Origin: Actinomycetota bacterium
Lineage (GTDB): Bacteria > Actinomycetota > Actinomycetes > S36-B12 > UBA5976
Direction of reading: 5' to 3'
Assembly (NCBI GenBank): GCA_947447095.1
Contig: CANFIL010000038.1
Coordinates: forward strand, 1 to 12,102
Length of the DNA stretch: 12,102 nt
Shown one piece after another: positions 1 to 6,482 of the stretch. A program made the translations under genes and the position numbers. The stretch's first letter is position 1. The number at the start of each line of letters is the position of its first letter. Below the pieces are notes generated by a model. The model did no database searches. It had not been told where the DNA came from and saw only the letters and a list, made by a program, of their open reading frames with translations.

Positions 1-1247
1 ATCGCCAATAGCCCCGAGTTAACGAGCAACTGCGAACTTCGAGCCGTGGACAATGCAATCGGCTCTTTCCAGCTGCGACGAAGAAGTTGTCGAACTCCGA
101 TTACCCCGAGCAATGCCAACGCGACCGAAACCAATCCAGGTTCGCGTTGCAACACGATGATGAATGCAATGACTAAAGCGAAAAGCACACCGATTGGTTT
201 CGCGCCGAAGTTCAACGAAATACCCGTTGTCGCAATCGACATCACTATGAAGAGGGCAATCTCAATTGTCGAGACATCAGTCAACGCAAGAGCAACGAGG
301 CTCAATAGAAGCGGCACTGCGTGCACTACAAGTGAACTGACCCACGGCATAGTGCGTGGCCGGGCCCCACGAATCTGTTCAACTACACGCATTGCTTCGG
401 AATGTGAACGTCGAGCATTTTCAGCCAACGCCGCGATAGCGATCAGTAATAAAATCCCCACGACCATTTCAAGACGCAGCAAACGATTAATCGCCGATTG
501 AGATTGATCGATTGCTGCCTGCACAAACACGTCAGGGAAATGAAGCACCAATCGCCCAGACAGTAACAACATTTCATTTGCTTGAGCGCGCATGTCGACG
601 AGAGTCTGCTCACTACCGTTTGCAACAAATGCGGACGGTCGCGCATGTGTTGCCCACACCACAGTGCGCGGCATGTCTTTGATAACTGATTGCGTCATTA
701 ATCCTTGAACGTCTGTAGTGACCAGCACAGGAATCCCGCTGAGCAACGTCAGATCCTTGACCGCAGTCGTATCAATTGTGAGCGCGCCTGTATTCACGAA
801 TCCCGACGGCATTGCCACCGCATCGCCAGAAAGTAACGCCACTTGGCACGATGCTGCGGTACATGAACCAGGGATTTCACCAGAGGTCATCTTCACATGC
901 GAAGGATCAATGCCAACAATGTGGAATGTTTGTCCGATCGAATTCACCATCGGGCGATACGTCACGAACTGCACGAACGGTTCAACATCCAGACGTGACT
1001 CAACTTTGGTGACTTCTTGCGCAATGCGCTCTTGCGGCACGATGGAGAAATCTCCGTCGTAGGTGATGCTGATTCCTGATTCTGCGAAGCTTGAATCTTG
1101 GAGCGCCTGAGCAACAGTGGCTTCTTGAATAGCCGAGCTCGTTGAGGTCACGGCTACTGCCAGAGCAACAAAACTGGATGCAAGGACAGTGACGAGAACT
1201 AGTTGACTTGTACGGCGCAGATATCTCTTGATAACCAGCGCCAACAT
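1..1247 (-). CDS. ABC transporter permease, FtsX/MacB-like (3' end outside window)
   Basis: The reverse strand reads open from an ATG at 1247 to the left edge (415 codons, no stop), so this is the N-terminal part of a longer protein. One hydrophobic segment (residues about 14-34) is followed by a roughly 220-residue, mostly polar extracytoplasmic region (about 40-255), which contains a short CxxxC-like pair (C129, C134). Further membrane segments follow at about 260-275, 305-322, 328-343, 352-366 and 371-385. One N-terminal helix, a large external domain and then a helix bundle is the layout of MacB/FtsX-type permeases, which work with an ATPase on lipoproteins, peptides or envelope signals. 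The ATPase is not in the window. The start is chosen because MLALVIKRYLRR leads straight into the first helix; no convincing Shine-Dalgarno sequence precedes it. It lies 50 bases behind the FAD oxidoreductase on the same strand, so read-through is possible. The substrate is unknown, and the family call rests on topology more than on a signature motif. Confidence 0.72.
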   Translation of the reverse strand, partial: MLALVIKRYLRRTSQLVLVTVLASSFVALAVAVTSTSSAIQEATVAQALQDSSFAESGISITYDGDFSIVPQERIAQEVTKVESRLDVEPFVQFVTYRPMVNSIGQTFHIVGIDPSHVKMTSGEIPGSCTAASCQVALLSGDAVAMPSGFVNTGALTIDTTAVKDLTLLSGIPVLVTTDVQGLMTQSVIKDMPRTVVWATHARPSAFVANGSEQTLVDMRAQANEMLLLSGRLVLHFPDVFVQAAIDQSQSAINRLLRLEMVVGILLLIAIAALAENARRSHSEAMRVVEQIRGARPRTMPWVSSLVVHAVPLLLSLVALALTDVSTIEIALFIVMSIATTGISLNFGAKPIGVLFALVIAFIIVLQREPGLVSVALALLGVIGVRQLLRRSWKEPIALSTARSSQLLVNSGLLA

Positions 1248-1297
1248 TGAGTCATCGTAACATCGGCCGCTTGCGACTATTCGGTAAAGCGTGAACT

Positions 1298-2719
1298 TTA
1301 CGAATCAAATCCCATGCCGACGCGATCTAGTGCCCGCAGCCACAGATTGCGCTTACCTTGATTGTGATCAGCCTTGTTCAACGACCAACGAGTGAAGTTG
1401 ATGCCTGCTGAACGGAATGGTTCCGGCGGGAATGGGATTGGCATTGTGTTTGCCATCTCAAGTGTGCGGCGATCTGTATCTCGATCAAGCAACTTGTCAA
1501 TTGCAACGCGTGCTCCGAATCGTGAAGCACCTACGCCAAGTCCGGTGTAGCCAGCAACATAGACAACCTTGCCGCCCATCGCGTTCCCCCAGAACGCGCT
1601 GAAGCGGGTGCAGGTATCAATCGCACCACTCCACGCGTATTCGAATCGTAAACCTTCAAGTTGCGGAAACGTCGTGAAGAAATGATCAGCAAGTTTTGGC
1701 CACGACTTCATCGAGTGTTCGTGCTGTGGACCAAACCCACTGTGGAAGTGATACGTCGCGTCATAGCCACCCCACAAGATGCGGCCATCAACGGTCGGAC
1801 GGTAATAGTGGAACTGATTACCCGAGTCACTGATGCCTTCACTTCCAGCCCAGCCAATGTCGCGCTTTTGCTGTTCGTTCAACGGTTCCGTCACAAGTAC
1901 GGAGTCATAAACAGGAACAACGAGATACTTCAGGCGTCGTAGTAGCGGCGGAAACGCATTTGTTGCCAGGAGTACGCGAGGTGCCGTCACACTTCCAAAT
2001 TCAGTCTTGGCAATAACGCGATCATTGAGATCATCCAAGCTTGTGACTTTGCTGTGCTCGTAGATGCGTACACCGAGTTTGAGTGCAACATCGCGCAATC
2101 CCCATGCCAATCTCGCCGGATCACAAATCGCGACACCGTCTGGATCAAATAGTGCGCCTAAGTACGTCGGGGAATTAACCTTTGCTCGAGTTGCATCTTG
2201 ATCAAGCCACATCAGCTCTTCGCCATAAGGTTGTGCGACGTCAATGAATTCTTGCAGCCCTTCGAGTTGGTATTCCTCGGTGGCAACGTCCATCTCGCCA
2301 ACTCGTTGCCAATCGCAATCGATGTTGTGCTCAGATACGAACGCTTCCATCTCGTTCAAGTTTTCTTGACCCATGCGCGTGAGAGTCGCAAGTTCATTAG
2401 GCCAACGCTCCAGGCCATTGGAGAACCCATGCGTCAATGACGCTGCAACGAAGCCACCGTTTTGTCCCGAGGCACCACGGGCAACCGCATTGCCTTCGAC
2501 GAGTACGACATCAAGATTCGAATCATGAAGACGCGCTTCGATCGCAGCCCACAAACCAGTAAAGCCGCCACCGACGATTAAGAGATCAGCTTGCAACGTG
2601 CCAACTACTCGCGAAGCATCGTTAGCCGGCTCGTCTTCGTCGTCCATCCAATACGAGCCCTCCCATACGTCAGCAAGGGATGGCAAAACATGAGGTCGAG
2701 GTGTGTCAGAAAAAACCAT
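1298..2719 (-). CDS. FAD-dependent amine oxidoreductase, DAO/PuuB-OrdL type (copy 1)
   Basis: A 473-residue protein of the D-amino-acid oxidase-like flavoprotein family. An N-terminal Rossmann fold has the dinucleotide signature VGGGFTG at residues 49-55. The GASGQNGGF stretch at 82-90 is typical of the gamma-glutamylputrescine oxidase (PuuB/OrdL) branch. A C-terminal FAD-contacting GYTGLGVGASRFG segment sits at about 390-402. Members oxidise a primary or secondary amine to an imine or aldehyde, usually in the cytoplasm and usually with oxygen as acceptor. The context (GabD-type dehydrogenase directly upstream, class III aminotransferase and a second copy across the divergent region) points to polyamine or amino-acid catabolism. 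The substrate cannot be read from the sequence: no PuuA or PuuD is present, and related enzymes act on sarcosine, glycine or other amines. The ATG at 2719 lacks a clear Shine-Dalgarno sequence. The 220 bases in front of it can form an elaborate RNA fold (see the entry at 2743-2929). Confidence 0.85.
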   Translation of the reverse strand: MVFSDTPRPHVLPSLADVWEGSYWMDDEDEPANDASRVVGTLQADLLIVGGGFTGLWAAIEARLHDSNLDVVLVEGNAVARGASGQNGGFVAASLTHGFSNGLERWPNELATLTRMGQENLNEMEAFVSEHNIDCDWQRVGEMDVATEEYQLEGLQEFIDVAQPYGEELMWLDQDATRAKVNSPTYLGALFDPDGVAICDPARLAWGLRDVALKLGVRIYEHSKVTSLDDLNDRVIAKTEFGSVTAPRVLLATNAFPPLLRRLKYLVVPVYDSVLVTEPLNEQQKRDIGWAGSEGISDSGNQFHYYRPTVDGRILWGGYDATYHFHSGFGPQHEHSMKSWPKLADHFFTTFPQLEGLRFEYAWSGAIDTCTRFSAFWGNAMGGKVVYVAGYTGLGVGASRFGARVAIDKLLDRDTDRRTLEMANTMPIPFPPEPFRSAGINFTRWSLNKADHNQGKRNLWLRALDRVGMGFDS

Positions 2720-2742
2720 GGAAAAAGTCGTCCAATTTATTT

Positions 2743-2929
2743 AAGGGTGAGAGGGGAACTCACTGGTGTGTTTACAGTTGGCGCTGAAGACTCAGCATTG
2801 TCTGTGTGTCGAGACGCATCCGCTTCACGTAAGCGGCGTCCGCGGTCCCACCAGTCCCTTTCCATGTGCGCGAGTGGGCTTGTGCCCCACTGCCAATCGG
2901 CGGCTCCTACGAGCCATCCCCTTGCCCTT
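2743..2929 (-). ncRNA. Candidate structured leader RNA (riboswitch-like), class unassigned
   Basis: The reverse strand between the gabD terminator and the FAD oxidoreductase can fold into a closed multi-branched structure. A bipartite closing stem pairs AAGGG (2929-2925) with CCCTT (2747-2743), and AGGGGA (2922-2917) with TCCCCT (2757-2752). Inside it lie four hairpins: GGCTC-GTAG-GAGCC (2915-2902), AGTGGG/CCCACT (2891-2873, with a purine-rich loop), a bulged stem GACGC+CGCTT/AAGCG+GCGTC (2840-2813) and GCTGA-GTCT-TCAGC (2796-2783). A weak ACTG/CAGT pair lies at 2778-2762. The 5' end of the fold falls 3-8 bases behind a -10-like TAGTAT, where transcription would be expected to start. No convincing ORF covers the segment. 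I compared it from memory with cobalamin, glycine, TPP, SAM, lysine, M-box, ydaO, ykkC and 6S consensus features and found no match. A 13-base T-box-like core is treated separately in the findings. Stems were found by eye; no folding energy or covariation was computed. Confidence 0.42.
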
Positions 2930-2931
2930 TC

Positions 2932-2937
2932 ATACTA
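2932..2937 (-). promoter_or_regulatory. Putative -10 element TAGTAT for the leader RNA and FAD oxidoreductase
   Basis: Read on the reverse strand, the hexamer TAGTAT fits the TAnnnT pattern. It sits just behind the gabD terminator and 3-8 bases in front of the first paired base of the leader fold. No good -35 is visible at 16-18 bases upstream, where the terminator hairpin and its T-run lie. Position is the main argument for it. Confidence 0.35.
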
Positions 2938-2944
2938 ACCCGAG

Positions 2945-2980
2945 GCAAAGAAAATGCCCCACCACATGGTGAGGCATTTC
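2945..2980 (-). terminator. Rho-independent terminator behind gabD
   Basis: On the reverse strand, 14 bases behind the gabD stop, AAATGCC pairs with GGCATTT and, after one mismatch, CACC pairs with GGTG around a 4-base loop (2952-2979). The run TTTTCTTT follows, starting inside the 3' arm. A stem plus T-tract in this orientation is a standard intrinsic terminator. It separates gabD from the downstream FAD oxidoreductase, which therefore probably has its own promoter. Confidence 0.85.
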
Positions 2981-2993
2981 CAGGAAATTTCGC

Positions 2994-4334
2994 TTAGCCG
3001 TTGATGCGGATGAGCTTCTTGTTGAGGAACTCTTCAATTCCTAGCGGGCCAAGTTCGCGACCGAAACCGGAACGCTTGGTGCCACCGAATGGTAGTTCAG
3101 GAGCATCCATACCAACACCATTGACGTAAACCATGCCAGTGTCGAGTGCATCAGCCACACGAAGTGCCTGAGCATTGTCTGTTGTGAATAGGTATGAGCC
3201 CAAACCGAACTGTGAATCGTTAGCAATGCGAACTGCATCTGCTTCATCCTTGGCGCGGTGGATTTGTGCCACAGGACCGAAAAGTTCCTCGCGGAAGATC
3301 TCGTTGGTTTCAGCTACGTCGGTAAGAACACCAGCTGGGAAGAATGCGCCATTGCGAGCGCCAGCGCTCGTCAACTTTGCACCTTGCTTAACTGCGCGAT
3401 TGACCTGGTCTTCAAGAATTTCTGCAGCGCGCACTGAGCTGAGTGGGCTAGAAATCTCTGCAGCCATCATTGCGGCGGTGAACTTCTCAACGAATTCGTC
3501 GTAGAGGCCATCGATAACAACCATGCGCTTAGCAGCGTTGCATGCCTGGCCGGTGTTATCAATACGTGCGAATACTGCAGATTCAACAACTGCGTCGATG
3601 TCGTTGGTGCTCAACAAGATGAACGCGTCTGAACCACCAAGTTCAAGTACGCACTTCTTGAGGTTGCGACCTGCGATTTCAGCAACGGCTGCGCCTGCAC
3701 GCTCGGAACCGGTCAGCGATACGCCGCGCACTGCTGGATGCGGAATCATGTCAGCAATCTGTTCATTCGATGCAAACAGGTTGACGTAAACGCCTTCTGG
3801 CGCGCCTGCATCAGCGAAGATTTTGGCAATCGCCAAGGCTGATTCTGGGCACTGTGGGGCGTGCTTCAAAATAACGGTGTTGCCAGCAACAAGGTTTGGT
3901 CCAGCGAAACGCGCAACCTGGTAAGCCGGGAAGTTCCACGGCATGATGCCAAGAAGTGCACCAACGGAAGACTTGCGAACAATCGCCGTTCCTTCGCCGC
4001 CGGACAATTCAATCGGCATATCAGCAAGAAGTTCTGCACCGTTATCTGCGTAGTACTGGTAGATGTAACCAGAAAATTCAACTTCGCCTGCGGCATCTGC
4101 CAACGGCTTGCCCATTTCACGGTTGATGATCTCAGCGAGTTCATCTTGGCGATCAATGTGAAGCTGGCCAATGCGGTGAACGATTGCAGCACGCTCTGCG
4201 ACAGGAACTTTGCTCCATGCCTTGTGTGCGTTATCTGCAGCAGTAATTGCCGCTGTGCACTCAGCATCTGTTGCGGTTGCGAATTCTTGTTCAACGACGC
4301 CCGTTGCAGGGTTCTGAACTTGATAGTGACTCAT
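2994..4334 (-). CDS. gabD: NAD(P)-dependent succinate-semialdehyde dehydrogenase family (GabD/Sad type)
   Basis: A 446-residue aldehyde dehydrogenase. Catalytic elements are visible: PWNFP with Asn134, LTGS at 207-210, the general base Glu231 in LELGG, the nucleophile Cys265 in TGQAC, and EELFGP at 349-354. The family oxidises succinate semialdehyde to succinate, the last step of GABA and putrescine breakdown; glutarate semialdehyde is an alternative C5 substrate. I start at the ATG at 4334 (MSHYQVQNP), which has AAGGA seven bases upstream; a TTG 33 bases earlier has no such site and adds residues the family lacks. One oddity: the usual GDPxxxxTxxGPL loop after the helix near residue 290 is missing, and the sequence runs AAEISSPLSS instead, about 8 residues short, without a frame change. 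It is divergent from the Lrp gene and ends in its own terminator. The ALDH call is firm; the exact substrate is inferred from context. Confidence 0.88.
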   Translation of the reverse strand: MSHYQVQNPATGVVEQEFATATDAECTAAITAADNAHKAWSKVPVAERAAIVHRIGQLHIDRQDELAEIINREMGKPLADAAGEVEFSGYIYQYYADNGAELLADMPIELSGGEGTAIVRKSSVGALLGIMPWNFPAYQVARFAGPNLVAGNTVILKHAPQCPESALAIAKIFADAGAPEGVYVNLFASNEQIADMIPHPAVRGVSLTGSERAGAAVAEIAGRNLKKCVLELGGSDAFILLSTNDIDAVVESAVFARIDNTGQACNAAKRMVVIDGLYDEFVEKFTAAMMAAEISSPLSSVRAAEILEDQVNRAVKQGAKLTSAGARNGAFFPAGVLTDVAETNEIFREELFGPVAQIHRAKDEADAVRIANDSQFGLGSYLFTTDNAQALRVADALDTGMVYVNGVGMDAPELPFGGTKRSGFGRELGPLGIEEFLNKKLIRING

Positions 4335-4379
4335 GCGATTTTCCTTTTCGACGACGGTCGAGTTCAAATAAGTAGTTCC

Positions 4380-4385
4380 ACATTA
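4380..4385 (-). promoter_or_regulatory. Putative gabD -10 element (TAATGT)
   Basis: On the reverse strand TAATGT fits TAnnnT and lies 45 bases before the chosen gabD start. A weak -35-like TTTGAG lies 16 bases further upstream, inside the ACCTC-N4-GAGGT inverted repeat. If this is the promoter, the repeat would overlap its -35 box, a natural place for regulation by Lrp. The match is weak. Confidence 0.28.
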
Positions 4386-4399
4386 GCCAACCCATAATC

Positions 4400-4413
4400 A
4401 CCTCAAACGAGGT
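4400..4413. promoter_or_regulatory. Inverted repeat ACCTC-N4-GAGGT, possible operator
   Basis: A perfect 5-base inverted repeat with a 4-base spacer, in the divergent region between gabD and the Lrp-type regulator and over the weak gabD -35. Lrp/AsnC proteins commonly bind imperfect 13-15 bp palindromes in the promoters of their divergent neighbours, so this is a reasonable site. It is short enough to occur by chance. Confidence 0.3.
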
Positions 4414-4464
4414 ATTGCGAACCGCACAATGTGAAACAGCACTGCCAGAATAGACCGAATTCTT

Positions 4465-4484
4465 GGGGTTTTCAGGGGTTTTCA
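4465..4484. repeat. Perfect tandem duplication of GGGGTTTTCA in the divergent regulatory region
   Basis: The 10-base unit GGGGTTTTCA occurs twice with no spacer and no mismatch (4465-4474 and 4475-4484). It lies 131 bases upstream of the gabD start and 109 bases upstream of the Lrp gene start. The period is close to one helical turn, so two protein subunits could dock on the same DNA face. No coding sequence explains the conservation. Confidence 0.6.
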
Positions 4485-4576
4485 TGCGAAATCTGTCACG
4501 CAAAGGTCACAATTCGACGAATTTAGTAAGAAATATTGGATACATCTGCGAAATCGCTTGATTGTTCTACGAAATC
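4485..4576. promoter_or_regulatory. Cluster of (T)(G/A)CGAAATC boxes and a 13-base palindrome
   Basis: The 9-mer TGCGAAATC appears at 4485-4493 and 4547-4555, and the near copy TACGAAATC at 4568-4576. The last two start exactly 21 bases apart, two helical turns. Between them and the first copy is AATTCGACGAATT (4511-4523), a perfect inverted repeat of AATTCG around one central A, the size expected for an Lrp/AsnC site. All are directly upstream of the Lrp gene, which suggests autoregulation and control of gabD. No clear sigma-70 -10/-35 pair for the plus-strand gene could be picked out here. Confidence 0.35.
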
Positions 4577-4592
4577 CAGAGACTATGGCTGT

Positions 4593-5051
4593 ATGGCTAA
4601 GACGCCCGGTCTCGACGATGTCTCTAAGGCAATCATCGAGCAACTCCAAGAAGATGGTCGCCGTCCGTACGGCACCATCGGCAAGGCAGTAGGCCTTTCC
4701 GAAGCCGCTGTTCGCCAACGCGTCGCGCGTCTCACCGATTCCGGTGTGATGCAGATTGTTGCTGTGACCGATCCCCTAAAAGTGGGTTTCAGTCGTGCAG
4801 CCATGATCGGCGTAGAGGTTGATGGTGACATCGAAAAGGTTGCGAGCGCTCTCAGTGAATTCGACGAGACAGATTACGTCGTCATCACAGCAGGCTCCTT
4901 CGACGTTTTGTGCGAAGTGGTCTGTGACGATGATGACTCTCTCCTCGAGCTCATCAATCGCCGTATCCGTGCGCTACCTGGGGTCCGACGCACGGAAACA
5001 TTCATGTATCTGACATTCGCAAAGCATGTCTATACATACGGAACCCGCTAA
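4593..5051 (+). CDS. Lrp/AsnC family transcriptional regulator
   Basis: A 152-residue protein, the usual length for the family. An N-terminal winged helix-turn-helix (about 8-58) includes the typical LDDVSKAIIEQLQEDGR opening and a recognition helix near SEAAVRQRVARL (36-47). The C-terminal RAM effector-binding domain (about 68-145) contains the GSFDVLCEV core (101-109). Such proteins form dimers to octamers, sense an amino acid or related metabolite, and commonly control themselves and a divergent catabolic gene. Here that partner is gabD, with the aminotransferase operon downstream. I start at ATG 4593; a TTG at 4536 would add 19 low-complexity residues. The Shine-Dalgarno sequence is weak (AGAGA). 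The gene ends 24 bases before the aminotransferase, so the two are probably co-transcribed. The effector is unknown; the substrate amine, GABA or a product amino acid is plausible from context. Confidence 0.9.
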   Translation: MAKTPGLDDVSKAIIEQLQEDGRRPYGTIGKAVGLSEAAVRQRVARLTDSGVMQIVAVTDPLKVGFSRAAMIGVEVDGDIEKVASALSEFDETDYVVITAGSFDVLCEVVCDDDDSLLELINRRIRALPGVRRTETFMYLTFAKHVYTYGTR

Positions 5052-5075
5052 CAAAAACACATTGGACTAAAAACC

Positions 5076-6464
5076 ATGACATCAACAGCATCAGAAACAA
5101 AGAACTCGGCGCTTTCCGATTCAGCGCGCGACAACCTATGGATGCACTTCACACGCCACTCCACATATGAAGAAGGCGGCGCCGTGCCAATCATCACGCG
5201 CGCAGAAGGTGCATACCTCTACGAAGAAAGCGGCCGCAAGATCCTCGATGGTCTCGCAGGTCTCTTCACAGTTCAGATCGGTCACGGCCGCAAGGAACTC
5301 GCTGAAGCCGCTCGTAAGCAGATGGAAGAGCTTTCGTTCTTCCCGCTATGGTCGTACGCGCACCCCAAGGCAATCGAACTTGCCGAACGTCTCGTGTCAT
5401 ACGCACCAGGCAACTTGAACCGTGTCTTCTTCACCACTGGTGGTGGCGAAGCCGTTGAATCAGCATGGAAGGCTGCAAAGCAGTACTACAAGCTGACCGG
5501 CAAGCCAATGAAGCACAAGGTCATCAGCCGCAGCGTTGCCTACCACGGCACACCACAGGGCGCCCTTGCTATCACTGGTATTCCAGATGCCAAGAAGTAC
5601 TTCGAACCGTTGACCCCCGGTGGTTTCCGCGTACCGAACACCAACTTCTACCGCGCAACTGTTCACCAGGACGACATCAAGGCATACGGCCGCTGGGCTG
5701 CAGACCGCATCGAAGAAGCGATCCTTTTCGAAGGCGCTGACACCGTTGCGGCTGTGTTCCTTGAGCCAGTTCAGAACTCAGGCGGATGTTTCCCACCACC
5801 TCCGGGCTACCTCGAGCGCGTTCGCGAAATCTGCGACGAGTACGACGTGTTGTTCGTAGCTGACGAAACCATCTGTGCGTTTGGTCGCATCGGTGAAATG
5901 TTTGCAATGAGCCGCTTCGGCGTTGAACCTGACATCATCACAACTGCAAAGGGCATGACCTCGGGTTACTCCCCTATTGGTTGCATGATCGTTGGCGACA
6001 AGGTGTTCGAACCATTCAAGAAGGGCATGAACTACTTTGCTCACGGCTACACCTTCGGCGGACACCCAGTGTCATCCGCAGTTGCACTTGCCAACCTTGA
6101 TGTATTCGAAAAGGAAGGCATCAACCAGCACGTCCGCGACAACGAAAACCATTTCCGTCGCACGCTTGAAAAGTTGAAGGATCTTGACATCGTCGGCGAC
6201 GTCCGCGGTGAAGGCTACTTCTATGGCATCGAGCTCGTGAAGGACAAGGTCACCAAGGAAACATTCAACGATGACGAAGCAGAGCGCTTGCTCCGCGGCT
6301 ACCTCTCGAAGGCGCTGTACGACAACGGTCTGTACTGCCGCGCTGACGATCGTGGCGACCCCGTCATCCAGTTGGCTCCACCGCTCATCATCGGTCAGCC
6401 AGAATTCGACGAGATCGAGCAGATTCTGCGACATGTTCTCATCGAAGGAATGAACATTCTCTAA
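5076..6464 (+). CDS. Class III PLP-dependent aminotransferase, SpuC/omega-transaminase type
   Basis: A 462-residue fold-type I transaminase of normal length. Visible elements are the substrate-entry region WMHFTRHSTY (22-31), the phosphate-contacting TGGGEAVESA (121-130), YHGT (156-159), LEPVQ with Glu230, the pyridine-binding Asp263 in VADETICAFGR, and the PLP Schiff-base Lys292 in TTAKGMTSGY. This layout matches the putrescine, cadaverine and beta-alanine:pyruvate transaminase group (SpuC-like), which moves a terminal amine to pyruvate or 2-oxoglutarate and releases an aldehyde. With GabD and two amine oxidases beside it, diamine or omega-amino acid breakdown is the likely role. Other members normally read DEVICGFGR; here a Thr and an Ala occupy the Val and Gly positions. 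All 25 lysines use AAG, unlike the next gene, which suggests high expression. The ATG at 5076 lacks a strong Shine-Dalgarno sequence. The exact donor amine cannot be read from the sequence. Confidence 0.88.
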   Translation: MTSTASETKNSALSDSARDNLWMHFTRHSTYEEGGAVPIITRAEGAYLYEESGRKILDGLAGLFTVQIGHGRKELAEAARKQMEELSFFPLWSYAHPKAIELAERLVSYAPGNLNRVFFTTGGGEAVESAWKAAKQYYKLTGKPMKHKVISRSVAYHGTPQGALAITGIPDAKKYFEPLTPGGFRVPNTNFYRATVHQDDIKAYGRWAADRIEEAILFEGADTVAAVFLEPVQNSGGCFPPPPGYLERVREICDEYDVLFVADETICAFGRIGEMFAMSRFGVEPDIITTAKGMTSGYSPIGCMIVGDKVFEPFKKGMNYFAHGYTFGGHPVSSAVALANLDVFEKEGINQHVRDNENHFRRTLEKLKDLDIVGDVRGEGYFYGIELVKDKVTKETFNDDEAERLLRGYLSKALYDNGLYCRADDRGDPVIQLAPPLIIGQPEFDEIEQILRHVLIEGMNIL

Positions 6465-6482
6465 TGATTGGCATTCCCACGA

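Noticed and set aside
46..1062. Several plus- and minus-strand reading frames of 60-150 codons in the first kilobase.
   Set aside because: They are shadows of the reverse-strand permease, which is open over the whole stretch and has proper membrane topology; the shadow proteins are low-complexity and lack any domain.
1279..1305. Hairpin GTAAAG/CTTTAC extended by ATTC/GAAT over the stop of the first FAD oxidoreductase, as a possible terminator.
   Set aside because: It has a bulge, overlaps the stop codon and has no T-run on the reverse strand, so it is not a credible intrinsic terminator. It might be a weak 3' stabilising hairpin.
2743..2929. Leader RNA as an M-box, glycine, cobalamin or ykkC riboswitch.
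   Set aside because: Isolated words look similar (for example GGCTCCTA on the plus strand, CAACTGTAA and GACTGGT on the minus), but the order and the other invariant blocks of these classes are missing.
2720..2993. Coding frames on either strand across the oxidoreductase/gabD gap.
   Set aside because: The two plus-strand frames run antisense into the oxidoreductase, and their products are low-complexity Arg/Ser/Pro-rich with no domain; the RNA fold and terminator explain the region better.
4335..4367. TTG start at 4367 for the GabD-type gene.
   Set aside because: The ATG at 4334 has an AAGGA site seven bases upstream and matches the family N-terminus; the TTG has no ribosome site.
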